From Streptomyces fumanus (GTDB lineage Bacteria > Actinomycetota > Actinomycetes > Streptomycetales > Streptomycetaceae): a stretch of 64,000 nucleotides of DNA. Below the pieces are notes generated by a model, which saw only the letters and a list, made by a program, of their open reading frames with translations, was not told the origin of the DNA and made no database searches. Shown in pieces: positions 48,434 through 57,282 of the stretch. The number at the start of each line of letters is the position of its first letter. Positions within the stretch are counted from its first letter, which is position 1. Location of the stretch: positions 1 through 64,000 of the forward strand of contig NZ_BNBI01000012.1 in the NCBI RefSeq assembly GCF_014655295.1. The letters are read 5' to 3'. A program made the position numbers and the translations under genes.

Positions 48434-51256
48434 GTGACCGCACCCACGCCGCCCGCCCCGCCGTTCCGCGATCCGGGCCTGCCGTTCGCCGAGCGCGTCG
48501 ACGACCTGCTGTCGCGGCTCACCACGGACGAGAAGACCGGGTTCCTGCACCAGTTCACGCCGCCCGTCGAACGCCTCGGCATCGCCGCCTTCCGCACCGG
48601 CCAGGAGGCCCTGCACGGGGTCGCGTGGATGGGCCCGGCGACGGTGTTTCCGCAGGCCGTGGGGTTGGGCGCGACCTGGAACGAGGACCTGGTGCGCCGG
48701 GTCGGCGAGGCGGTGTCGGCGGAGGTGCGGGCGATGCGCGCCCGGGACGAGCGGGTCGGCCTCAACGTCTGGTCGCCGACCGTCAACCTGCTCCGCCACC
48801 CGCTGTGGGGCCGCAACGAGGAGGGGTACTCCGAGGACCCGGCGCTCACCTCCGCCATCGCCACCGCCTACACCCGGGGTCTGCGCGGCAGTCATCCGAT
48901 CTACTGGCGTACCGCACCGGTCCTGAAGCACTGGCTGGCCCACAACAACGAGACCGACCGGGACACCACGTCGTCCTCCGTCCGCCCCCGCGTCCTGCAC
49001 GAGTACGACCTCCAGGCGTTCCGCGCCACGGTCGGGGCGGGCGCGGTCGCCGGGGTGATGCCGGCCTACAACCTGGTCAACGGCCGCCCCAACCACGTCT
49101 CCCCGTACCTGGCCGAGCACCTGCGCACCTGGACCGACCAGGAGCTGCTGGTCTGCTCGGACGCGGGCGCGCCCTCCAACCTGGTCGACTCCGAGCACTA
49201 CTTCGCCACCCACGAGGAGGCGACCGCCGCCGCGCTGAAGGCCGGCGTCGACAGCTTCACCGACCACGGCACCGACTCCACCAAGATCACCGCCCGGGTG
49301 CGCGGTGCCCTGGAGCGGGGCCTGCTGACCGAGGCCGACCTCGACCGGGCCGTCCGCCGCCAGCTCTCGGTCCGCTTCCGGCTCGGCGAGTTCGACGGGT
49401 ACGACGAGCCGGGCGCCTTCGACACCCCCGAGCACCGGGCGCTCGCCCAGGAGGCCGCCGAGCAGGCGATCGTGCTGCTGAAGAACGACGGCCTGCTGCC
49501 GCTCGCCCCCGACACCCGGGTCGCCGTGGTCGGGCTGCTCGCCGACGAGTGCAAGCTCGACTGGTACAGCGGCTCGCTGATCCACCGCAGCACCCCGCTG
49601 GAGGGCCTGTACGAGCGGTTCGGCGCCGACCGGGTGACCTTCGCGGAGGGCGCCGACCGGGTCCGGCTGCGCACCGCCGACGGCGCGTTCCTGCACGTCC
49701 GGCCGGGCGAGGGCAGCCCGGCGCCGGTCACCGGGGAGGGCGCCCTCGACCCCGCCCTGCTGGCCGGCCGCACCGACCTGCCGCCGCTCACCACCGACGC
49801 CACCGGCACCGAACTCGCCCTGGTGGACTGGGGCGGGGGCGTCCTCACCCTGCGCGCGCCCGACGGGCGCTACCTCTCCGTCGCCGAGGACGGGTACGTG
49901 CGCGCCTCGGCGGACCAGCCCGGCGGCTGGGTGGTGCAGGAGACGTTCCGGCTGGAGCCGCACGGCGACGGTCACCTCCTCAGGCATACGGGCACGGGCC
50001 GCCACGTCTGTGTGACCGCCGACGGCGTGAAGGTTGCCGACTCCGGCGCCGAGGTCTTCGAGCTGGTGGTCGCCGAGCGCGGCGAGGACGCGGTGGCGCG
50101 GGCCGCCGCCGGGGCCGACGTGGTCGTGGTGGTCGCGGGCAACGACCCGCACATCAACGGCCGGGAGACCGAGGACCGCACCACCCTGCGCCTGCCCGAC
50201 CAGCAGGAACGGCTGCTGCGCGCCGCCCGCGCCGCCAACCCGGCCACCGTCCTCGCCCTGGTCTGCGCCTACCCCTACGCCGTCGACACCGGACCGCTCC
50301 CGGCGGTGCTGTGGACCGCGCACGGCGGCCAGGCGGCCGGCACCGCCCTGGCCCGGGTCCTGGCCGGGGACGTCTCCCCCGCCGGGCGCCTCCCGCAGAC
50401 CTGGTACGCCTCCGACGCGGACCTGCCCGACCTGCTCGACTACGACATCGTCGGCGCCCGGCAGACCTACCTGTACTTCGAGGGGACGCCGCTGTTCCCG
50501 TTCGGGCACGGCCTGTCGTACGCGTCGTTCGGGTACGCGGACCTCGACGCCCGGGTCACCGGCGAGACGGTCCGGGTGACCTTCACCGTCACCAACCACG
50601 GGGACGTCACCGCCGACGAGGTGGCCCAGCTCTACGCCCGCGCCGAGGCGCCCTCCGTGCCCCGGCCCCGCCGGCAGCTCCTCGCCCACCGGCGGCTCGG
50701 CCTCGCGCCCGGCGAGCGGGCCGAGGTCGCCTTCGAGGTGCCGTCGGCGGCGTTCGCGTACTGGGACGTGGCGCACGGCCGGTGGCGTCTGGAGCCGGGC
50801 CCGTACGCGCTGCTGGTGGGCGCCTCCAGCGAGGACCTCCGGCTGACCACCACGCTCACCCTCGACGGGGAGCCGGCCGCCCCCCGCCCGGTGCGCGAAC
50901 ACGGCCTGGACGCGGCCGGCTTCGACGAGCAGAGCGGCACCGAGATCGTGGACCGGACCAAGCGGTCCGGGGACGCGGTGACGCCCGCCCCCGGCAAGAC
51001 CGGCGAACTCCTCTACCGCGCCTGCGACTTCGGCCCCGGCGTCACCTCGGTGACCGTGACGGTCGCGGGCGAGGGCGTGGTGGAACTCGCCCTCGACGGC
51101 GCCCCGGTCCGCGCGGTGCTGGCGACCGACGCGCCCACCGCGGGCCCGTACGACTACGTCACGCTCACCACCGGCCTGGTCGCCGAGGGCGTACGGGACC
51201 TGCGGGTCGCCCTGCACGGGCCGGTGCGCCTGGCCCGGCTCGGCTTCGCCGGCTGA
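48434..51256 (+). CDS. GH3 beta-glycosidase with fascin-like insert
   Basis: A 940-aa GH3 enzyme (beta-glucosidase/beta-xylosidase family). The barrel domain ends with the nucleophile Asp243 in VCSDAGAPSN, and the second domain begins at IVLLKNDGLLPL. Between about residues 410 and 535, where many GH3 enzymes carry PA14, sit two repeats like LRTADGAFLHVRPGEG and LRAPDGRYLSVAEDGYV, typical of a fascin-like beta-trefoil. A fibronectin-III-like domain and a C-terminal carbohydrate-binding-like beta domain follow. No signal peptide is seen. I choose GTG 48434 because AAGGGG lies upstream; ATG 48416 lacks one. It is divergent from the transporter operon and carries operator O4. Confidence 0.88.
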   Translation: MTAPTPPAPPFRDPGLPFAERVDDLLSRLTTDEKTGFLHQFTPPVERLGIAAFRTGQEALHGVAWMGPATVFPQAVGLGATWNEDLVRRVGEAVSAEVRAMRARDERVGLNVWSPTVNLLRHPLWGRNEEGYSEDPALTSAIATAYTRGLRGSHPIYWRTAPVLKHWLAHNNETDRDTTSSSVRPRVLHEYDLQAFRATVGAGAVAGVMPAYNLVNGRPNHVSPYLAEHLRTWTDQELLVCSDAGAPSNLVDSEHYFATHEEATAAALKAGVDSFTDHGTDSTKITARVRGALERGLLTEADLDRAVRRQLSVRFRLGEFDGYDEPGAFDTPEHRALAQEAAEQAIVLLKNDGLLPLAPDTRVAVVGLLADECKLDWYSGSLIHRSTPLEGLYERFGADRVTFAEGADRVRLRTADGAFLHVRPGEGSPAPVTGEGALDPALLAGRTDLPPLTTDATGTELALVDWGGGVLTLRAPDGRYLSVAEDGYVRASADQPGGWVVQETFRLEPHGDGHLLRHTGTGRHVCVTADGVKVADSGAEVFELVVAERGEDAVARAAAGADVVVVVAGNDPHINGRETEDRTTLRLPDQQERLLRAARAANPATVLALVCAYPYAVDTGPLPAVLWTAHGGQAAGTALARVLAGDVSPAGRLPQTWYASDADLPDLLDYDIVGARQTYLYFEGTPLFPFGHGLSYASFGYADLDARVTGETVRVTFTVTNHGDVTADEVAQLYARAEAPSVPRPRRQLLAHRRLGLAPGERAEVAFEVPSAAFAYWDVAHGRWRLEPGPYALLVGASSEDLRLTTTLTLDGEPAAPRPVREHGLDAAGFDEQSGTEIVDRTKRSGDAVTPAPGKTGELLYRACDFGPGVTSVTVTVAGEGVVELALDGAPVRAVLATDAPTAGPYDYVTLTTGLVAEGVRDLRVALHGPVRLARLGFAG

Positions 51257-51267
51257 GTCCCGGACAC

Positions 51268-51310
51268 GCCGGTGGCCCGGACCCCCGCACAGCGGGCCCG
51301 GGCCACCGGC
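51268..51310. terminator. Bidirectional terminator after the GH3 gene
   Basis: A perfect 13-bp stem (GCCGGTGGCCCGG at 51268-51280, complement at 51298-51310) with a 17-base loop, between convergent GH3 and aldehyde dehydrogenase genes. Confidence 0.85.
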
Positions 51311-51323
51311 CGTACCGGTCGCC

Positions 51324-52769
51324 TCAGAGGGCGAGACCCGTGAGCACCAGCACCCGCTCGTAGGTGTAGTCCTCCATCGCGAACCGCACGCCCTCGCGGC
51401 CCACGCCGGACTGCTTGGCACCGCCGTACGGCATCTGGTCGGCGCGGTAGGAGGGGACGTCGCCGATGACCACGCCGCCCACCTCCAGGGCGCGGTGGGC
51501 GCGGAAGGCGGCCTGGAGGTCGTGGGTGAACACGCCCGCCTGGAGGCCGTACTTGGAGTCGTTGACGGCGGCGAACGCCGCCGCCTCGCCGTCGGCCTTC
51601 TGCACGCTCAGGACGGGTCCGAAGACCTCCTCGCAGGCCAGGGTGGTGCCGGCGGGCAGGTCGGTCAGCACGGTCGGCGCGTAGGAGGCGCCGTCGCGCT
51701 TGCCGCCGGTGGCGAGCACCGCCCCGGCCGCGACCGCCTCGTCCACCCACGCCTCGACCCGCTTCGCGGCGTCCTCGCTGATCAGCGGGCCGACATCGGT
51801 CCGGTCGTCGCTCGGGTCACCGGTGACCTGGGCCTCGACGGCGGCGACGATGCGCGGCAGCAGCCGGTCGTAGACGGCGGCGTCGGCGATCACCCGCTGC
51901 ACGGAGATGCAGGACTGGCCGCCCTGGTAGTTGGAGAAGGTCGCGATCCGGGCCGCGGCCAGGTCCAGGTCCTCGTCGCTCGCCCAGTCGGCCAGCACCA
52001 CCGCCGCGCCGTTGCCGCCCAGCTCCAGGGTGCAGTGCTTGCGCGGCACCGAATCCATGATCGCGTAGCCGACCTTCTCGGAACCGGTGAAGGAGATCAC
52101 CGGCAGCCGCTCGTCCTGGACGAGGGCGGGCATCCGGTCGTTGGGCACCGGCAGGATGCTCCAGGAACCGGCGGGCAGCTCGGTCTCGGCGAGCAGCTCA
52201 CCGAGGATCAGGCCGGAGAGCGGGGTGGCGGGGGCCGGCTTGAGGATGATCGGCGCGCCGGCCGCGATCGCGGGGGCGACCTTGTGGGCGCAGAGGTTCA
52301 GCGGGAAGTTGAACGGCGCGATGCCGAGCACCACGCCCTTGGGGAAGCGCCGGGTGAGGGCGAGGCGGCCCTGACCGCCGGCGTCGGTGTCCAGCCGCTG
52401 GGCCTCGCCGCCGTTGAAGCGCCGGGCCTCCTCCGCCGCGAACCGGAACACGGAGACCGCGCGGCCGACCTCGCCGCGGGCCCACTTGATCGGCTTGCCG
52501 TTCTCGGCGGAGATCAGCCGGGCGATCTCCTCGGTCCGCTCGGCGAGCCGCCTGCTGACGTGGTCCAGGGCGGCGGCGCGCACATGGGCCGGGGTGGCGG
52601 CGAACTCGTCCCGCACGGCGTACGCGGCGGCCACCGCCTCCTCGACCTGCGCGTCGCTCGGGACGCTCACGGCGGCGACGGTCCGGCCGTCCCAGGGGGA
52701 GGTGACGTCGAAGCTGTCCGCGCCGGTGGCCTGGCGGCCGGCGAGCCAGAAGGCGTGGGAGGAAGTCAT
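51324..52769 (-). CDS. NAD(P)-dependent aldehyde dehydrogenase
   Basis: A 481-aa aldehyde dehydrogenase with Asn154 (PFNFPLN), Glu249 (LELGGNG) and the catalytic Cys287 (GGQSCISVQR). I start at ATG 52769 (MTSSHAFWLAGRQ). It follows a PucR regulator and is near gabT and an amine oxidase. This suggests oxidation of an amino-aldehyde or succinate semialdehyde from GABA/polyamine breakdown, but the substrate cannot be fixed from sequence. PucR is upstream on the same strand, with 183 bases between. Confidence 0.88.
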   Translation of the reverse strand: MTSSHAFWLAGRQATGADSFDVTSPWDGRTVAAVSVPSDAQVEEAVAAAYAVRDEFAATPAHVRAAALDHVSRRLAERTEEIARLISAENGKPIKWARGEVGRAVSVFRFAAEEARRFNGGEAQRLDTDAGGQGRLALTRRFPKGVVLGIAPFNFPLNLCAHKVAPAIAAGAPIILKPAPATPLSGLILGELLAETELPAGSWSILPVPNDRMPALVQDERLPVISFTGSEKVGYAIMDSVPRKHCTLELGGNGAAVVLADWASDEDLDLAAARIATFSNYQGGQSCISVQRVIADAAVYDRLLPRIVAAVEAQVTGDPSDDRTDVGPLISEDAAKRVEAWVDEAVAAGAVLATGGKRDGASYAPTVLTDLPAGTTLACEEVFGPVLSVQKADGEAAAFAAVNDSKYGLQAGVFTHDLQAAFRAHRALEVGGVVIGDVPSYRADQMPYGGAKQSGVGREGVRFAMEDYTYERVLVLTGLAL

Positions 52770-52952
52770 GTGAGGTTCCGGCCCTTCCGCGTTGGGGGTG
52801 TACGGGGTTGCTGGCTCCACGGTAGGGGCGGGGCGGCGGGGGGTGGCTTGTCCGGGGTGGCGAAGTGGGGGGCGGCGGTACGACGGAATGGACTAGGGGG
52901 TGTCGGGAGCGGACCAGCCGGTGCGGTGTCGAGGGAAGGGTCCCGCCCAGGT

Positions 52953-54530
52953 CTAGGAAGGCGCCGTCGCCTTCAGCGCCAGCCACAGCTCCATCCGCAC
53001 GTCCGGGTCGTCCAGGGACCGGCCGAGGATCTCCTCGACGCGGCGCATCCGGTAGCGCAGGGTGTGCCGGTGGACGCCGAGGTCGGCGGCGGCCGCGTCC
53101 CACTGGCCGTGCCGGGAGAGCCAGGCCCGCAGCGAGGCGACCAGATCGCCGCGGCCGGTCGCGTCGTGCTCGCGCAGCGCCCGCAGCAGCCCGTCGGCGA
53201 AGGCGCGCACCGCGTCGTCCGCCAGCAGCGGCAGCACCGAACCGGCGGCGACCTGCTCGTGCTCCACCCAGACCCGGCCGCGCCGCCGCGCCACCGACAG
53301 CGCCTGCCCGGCCTGCTGGTGCGCGACCGGTGCGGCGCTCGGCCCGGCCGGTGCCGACAGCCCGACGACCAGGGCGCCGTCGTCGCCGCCGGCCGGTGCC
53401 TCGGGGGCGGACCGGCCGGTCTCCAGCTTCGCCGCGTACTCGGCGCAGGCGGTGACCGCGGCGCCGCCGTCCGCGGCCAGCACCACCAGCCGCTCCCCCT
53501 GCGGCACCACCAGGACCGCCTCGCCGGCCCGGGCCGCCGCCGACTCCACCACCTCGGCGAGCGCGCCGAGCGGGTCGCCGCCGGCCGCGGACGCCTCGGC
53601 GACGAGCATCCGGAACGGCGCGTCGAGCAGGTCGCCGTAGAGGTCCCCGGCGACCGTGCGGGCGTGGTCGGGCTCGCCGGCCAGCAGCATCCGCAGCACC
53701 GCCGCGCCGACCCGCTGCTCGGCGGCGTGCAGCGACCGGGACCGCTCGGTGGTCAGGGTGAGCAGGGCGACCGCCGAGTGGACGGCGTACCGCTCGGCGG
53801 TGCCGAGGGGGGCGGCGGTGCCCACGGCGAGGGCGGCGCGGGGCCGGCGGGAGGTGCCGAGGGAGTGCAGCTCGACCCGGTCGTCGGTCTCCGGCACGCC
53901 GGTCACGGCCGAGGCCGGCGTCGGGCGCTCCCGCAGCTTCCGTACGTCCGCGGTGAGCCGGGCGGCGCGGCGGCCGGCCCACTCCGGTGCCGCCGCGACC
54001 ACCGCGCCGGAGGCGTCGTACAGCGCCGCCCAGCCGTCGACCTGCGCGGCGAGCGCGGCCAGCAGCCCCTCCGGGCCGTCGGACAGCGCCTTCTTGGTCA
54101 GCTCCCGCTGGGCGGCGAACCCGGCGGTCACCGCCCGGTACTGCTCGGCGGCGAGCGCCGCGGACACGGCCTTGCTGATGGCGAGGAACGGGGTGCGGCG
54201 CGGCACCTCCAGCAGCGGCAGCCCCTCCTGCTCGGCGGCCTCCACGAGGGCGGCGGGGATGTCGTCGTAGTGCACGCCCACGGCGAAGCCGAGGCCCACC
54301 ACACCCGCGCCGGCCAGCCGCCGCACGTAGCGGCGCATCGCCTGCGGGTCCTCCGCGTCCAGCTTCAGCGCGGTGATCAGCAGGAGTTCCCCGCCCTCCA
54401 TGTACGGCACGGGGTCGGCCAGCTCGCTGGCGTGCACCCAGCGGACGGGCGCGTCGAGACGGTCGCCGCCCGCCCGCACGGCCAGCTTCAGCGCGGAGTG
54501 GTGGACGAGCGAGGCGAGGGTCGGCGGCAT
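52953..54530 (-). CDS. PucR family transcriptional regulator
   Basis: A 525-aa protein with the N-terminal PucR sensor domain (LADPVPYMEGGELLLITALK), a GGDEF-like linker, and the C-terminal PucR helix-turn-helix (WDAAAADLGVHRHTLRYRMR). PucR-type regulators often activate purine, GABA or amine catabolic genes in response to a small molecule. The flanking aldehyde dehydrogenase and nearby gabT make these the likely targets. Confidence 0.92.
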   Translation of the reverse strand: MPPTLASLVHHSALKLAVRAGGDRLDAPVRWVHASELADPVPYMEGGELLLITALKLDAEDPQAMRRYVRRLAGAGVVGLGFAVGVHYDDIPAALVEAAEQEGLPLLEVPRRTPFLAISKAVSAALAAEQYRAVTAGFAAQRELTKKALSDGPEGLLAALAAQVDGWAALYDASGAVVAAAPEWAGRRAARLTADVRKLRERPTPASAVTGVPETDDRVELHSLGTSRRPRAALAVGTAAPLGTAERYAVHSAVALLTLTTERSRSLHAAEQRVGAAVLRMLLAGEPDHARTVAGDLYGDLLDAPFRMLVAEASAAGGDPLGALAEVVESAAARAGEAVLVVPQGERLVVLAADGGAAVTACAEYAAKLETGRSAPEAPAGGDDGALVVGLSAPAGPSAAPVAHQQAGQALSVARRRGRVWVEHEQVAAGSVLPLLADDAVRAFADGLLRALREHDATGRGDLVASLRAWLSRHGQWDAAAADLGVHRHTLRYRMRRVEEILGRSLDDPDVRMELWLALKATAPS

Positions 54531-54640
54531 GGGGCCTTCAGGTCGGCGTCAGGGGTGCGGTGACCCGGTGATCTTTTGGCCGCCGCGTATGAACGGCCAC
54601 TGCCGATTCTGCCTCACCGTACGGTCCCCGTGCGCCGGTG

Positions 54641-54657
54641 CGGAGGCTCGGCCTCCG
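54641..54657 (-). terminator. Short hairpin past the membrane ATPase gene
   Basis: CGGAGGC and GCCTCCG separated by three bases, 38 bases beyond the stop of the VirD4-like gene. A modest terminator candidate in the 164-base gap before the PucR gene. Confidence 0.45.
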
Positions 54658-54694
54658 GTCGGGCCCGGGGTGCGCCCCGTCGGGCGCGCGCGGT

Positions 54695-57010
54695 TCACCC
54701 CCGCAGATCCACCAGAAGGGGTGGCGCGTGTTCGCCCTTGACGGTCGTCAGGGAAAGGACCGCGTGGCCCGGCGGGACCGCGTGGGCCAGTTCGGACGCC
54801 GACCACCGCTCCCGCTCCACCTGCCGCACGGTGACCGCCCGCGCGGTCGGCGCCTTGCCGGTGATCACCCGGCGGAGCATGTGCGCGGCCTTGCCCGCCG
54901 GGGTCTCGGCGATGATCTGCCGGTCGGTGACGTCCCGCGCCTCGGTCCACTCCTTGCCCCACACCTCGGCGAAGTCCTGCCCGTCCCACGGCGTGAGCCC
55001 GGACAGCGCCATCCGGCAGCCGGTCGCCCCGAGCAGCGGCCCGCGCAGCGGACGCGGTACGTCGTCCAGGGTGCGCAGCGTCAGCACGACCCCCGCCCCG
55101 GCGGACCGCAGCTTCTGGATGCCGCGCACCGCCTCCGGCGTCACCACGCCGGCCGCGTCGTCCAGCACCAGGCAGGCGAAGAGCGACCGGTCCTCCCGTA
55201 CCGTGACGCTCGCCGTGAACTGGGCCAGGACCAGCCGGGCCAGTATCCGGGAGGCGTCCGCGTGTCCCCGCTCGGGCAGGTCGATGCGGACCCGCACGGG
55301 GTGGTCGAGGGCCTTGAGGGAGAAGGGCCGGGACTGCCCGGAGGTGTCGAAGAACGGGGCGAAGGCGGGCCGGTCGAGCAGCGCCACCCGGTCGGCGAGG
55401 ATGCCGCCCACGTCCCCGGGGTGCCCCATCTGCCGCTCCCGGGCGTCCAGCTCCCGCAGCAGCGACTCCTGCCCGGTCTCGGTCAGGCCCTGCCGCAGCG
55501 CGGCCAGCGGCCCCGGCGCCCCGTCGAGCAGTTGCCGCAGCTCGGGGACGGAGGGGAAGCGGCCGTGCACCGCCCGGAACGGGCCGAGGAGCTGCGCCAG
55601 TACGGTCGTGGACCGGCGGCTGTCACTGCCCGGGTGCGGGTCGGCGAGGTCCCCGACCAGGGCCTCGGCGAGCACGGCCGCCGCCTCGTCGGGGTCGGTG
55701 GTGCCGCCGTACAGGTCCAGGTCGTACACGGAGTCCGGGCTGCCGATCCGTACGACGACGTCGTAGGACTCGGCCGGGCCGATGCCCGCGCCCGCCGCGC
55801 CGACGACGACCACCGCGGCCCGCCCGGCGAGCGCGTGCAGGCACAGCGACTCGGTCAGCGGCCGGATGAGGCTGCCGGTCTTGCCCGACCCGGCCGGTCC
55901 GACGGCGAGCAGCGAGGTGCCGAGCAGCTCGGGGCCGAGGGCGAGGCCGGCGCCGCGGTAGGCGTAGGGGTTGCGGGCGTCGTCGGCGGCGGTGCCGATC
56001 CGCACCTGCCCGGTGAGCAGGTCGTGCCGGGCCTGCCGGAAGGGCAGGTCACGGGCGCCGGAGGGGTGCGGGCAGGCGGCGGCGCCGTCCTTGAGCACGG
56101 CTCCGGCGAAGGTGCCGAGGCTGTGCCGGCCGGAGCGGACGCCCTGCCAGGCGCGGGTGATCCGGGCGTGGTCGACGTCCCGCATCAGCCCGGCCCGCGC
56201 GTCGGCGGCCAGCCGCTCGGCGGCGTCCACCACCCCGGCGGCCCGCAGCGCCGGCCACTCGGCGGGGTCCTCCCCGGACACCTGCGGCGGCGGCTGGAGG
56301 GGGGTGGTGCGACGCCAGGAGGGGGGGCCGTAGCGGCGCCAGATCTCGTTCCAGCGGCCGAGCCGGCCGACGCCGACCATGATGATCAGCGCGACCAGGG
56401 TGTAGTAGGCGTAGACGACCACGACGGCGGTGAAGCTGTGCGGCTTCACCCAGGAGTCGGGGATCATCGCGAACAGGGGCAGCAGCCACCAGCCGCCGAG
56501 GTAGCCGTTCCAGAGCAGCGACCAGATCAGCCAGCCGACGAGGAAGGCGATGAGGGCGCCGCTCCACAACTGCCGCGCGGGAATCCGCTCCGGCTCCTCC
56601 GCCCCCCGCTCCCGGTGCCCGAACCGCCACACCCCCGGCGGCGCCTCCGGCCGGGCCGTGCGCAGCCAGGCCAGGAACGCCGAGCCGTCGGGCGGCGCCG
56701 GCACCGGCGGCGGCGCCACCGGCCTCGGCGGCACGGCGGGCCCACCAGACACCGGGGGCACACCGGGCACCGAGGGCACACCGGACACCGGAGTCACGCC
56801 GGGCGCCGGGGGCCCACCTGCCACCGGAGGCACACCGGGCGCCGGAGGCACCGCGGACCCGCCAGGCCCCCACGGCCCCCCTGGCGGCACCCCAGGCCCC
56901 CCATGCGCTCCAGGCCCCCCGGGAGCCCCAGGAACCTCAGGGGACCCCGTAGGACGCGGCACAGGATTCGCATGCGTACCCCGCGCGTCCCGGTTCCCGT
57001 CGCTGTCCAT
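54695..57010 (-). CDS. VirD4/TraG-like membrane ATPase
   Basis: A 771-aa protein. The first 110 residues are Pro/Gly-rich low complexity (PVSGVPSVPGVPPV type repeats). Two membrane helices follow (about residues 150-172 and 194-215). A P-loop ATPase comes next, with Walker A GPAGSGKTGS (Gly371-Thr378) and Walker B LFACLVLDDAAG. The layout of two helices, then RecA-like ATPase, is that of coupling ATPases of conjugation and secretion (VirD4/TraG), but no relaxase, pilus or secretion gene is nearby. The start is ATG 57010; a longer frame adds 11 residues. It is divergent from gabT across 272 bases. Function unknown. Confidence 0.7.
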   Translation of the reverse strand: MDSDGNRDARGTHANPVPRPTGSPEVPGAPGGPGAHGGPGVPPGGPWGPGGSAVPPAPGVPPVAGGPPAPGVTPVSGVPSVPGVPPVSGGPAVPPRPVAPPPVPAPPDGSAFLAWLRTARPEAPPGVWRFGHRERGAEEPERIPARQLWSGALIAFLVGWLIWSLLWNGYLGGWWLLPLFAMIPDSWVKPHSFTAVVVVYAYYTLVALIIMVGVGRLGRWNEIWRRYGPPSWRRTTPLQPPPQVSGEDPAEWPALRAAGVVDAAERLAADARAGLMRDVDHARITRAWQGVRSGRHSLGTFAGAVLKDGAAACPHPSGARDLPFRQARHDLLTGQVRIGTAADDARNPYAYRGAGLALGPELLGTSLLAVGPAGSGKTGSLIRPLTESLCLHALAGRAAVVVVGAAGAGIGPAESYDVVVRIGSPDSVYDLDLYGGTTDPDEAAAVLAEALVGDLADPHPGSDSRRSTTVLAQLLGPFRAVHGRFPSVPELRQLLDGAPGPLAALRQGLTETGQESLLRELDARERQMGHPGDVGGILADRVALLDRPAFAPFFDTSGQSRPFSLKALDHPVRVRIDLPERGHADASRILARLVLAQFTASVTVREDRSLFACLVLDDAAGVVTPEAVRGIQKLRSAGAGVVLTLRTLDDVPRPLRGPLLGATGCRMALSGLTPWDGQDFAEVWGKEWTEARDVTDRQIIAETPAGKAAHMLRRVITGKAPTARAVTVRQVERERWSASELAHAVPPGHAVLSLTTVKGEHAPPLLVDLRG

Positions 57011-57282
57011 CGACCTTGCCCCCTGACCAGCCGTTCCGTCCACCGTCAGCGAGTCAATCTAACGCCCCCGCAAGGGCAGTTCACCGCTTACGCGGCCGGG
57101 CATCCGGGACCGGCCGGGTACGGCCCACCCGCTCGACCCCGCACCACCCCGCACCCTGCTATGTCCACCACGGACAACCCGCCCCCCGGAAAACGCCCAC
57201 ATGGAGCATGCCCACCCCCGCCACCCCGCCCTAGCCTGCGGGAAAAGAACGTCAGCGTCCGTTACACCCCCAGGAGCCCCGC

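Noticed and set aside
54695-57010. Integrative conjugative element
   Set aside because: No integrase, relaxase, replication gene or flanking tRNA/attachment repeat is seen, and the surrounding gene order looks chromosomal.
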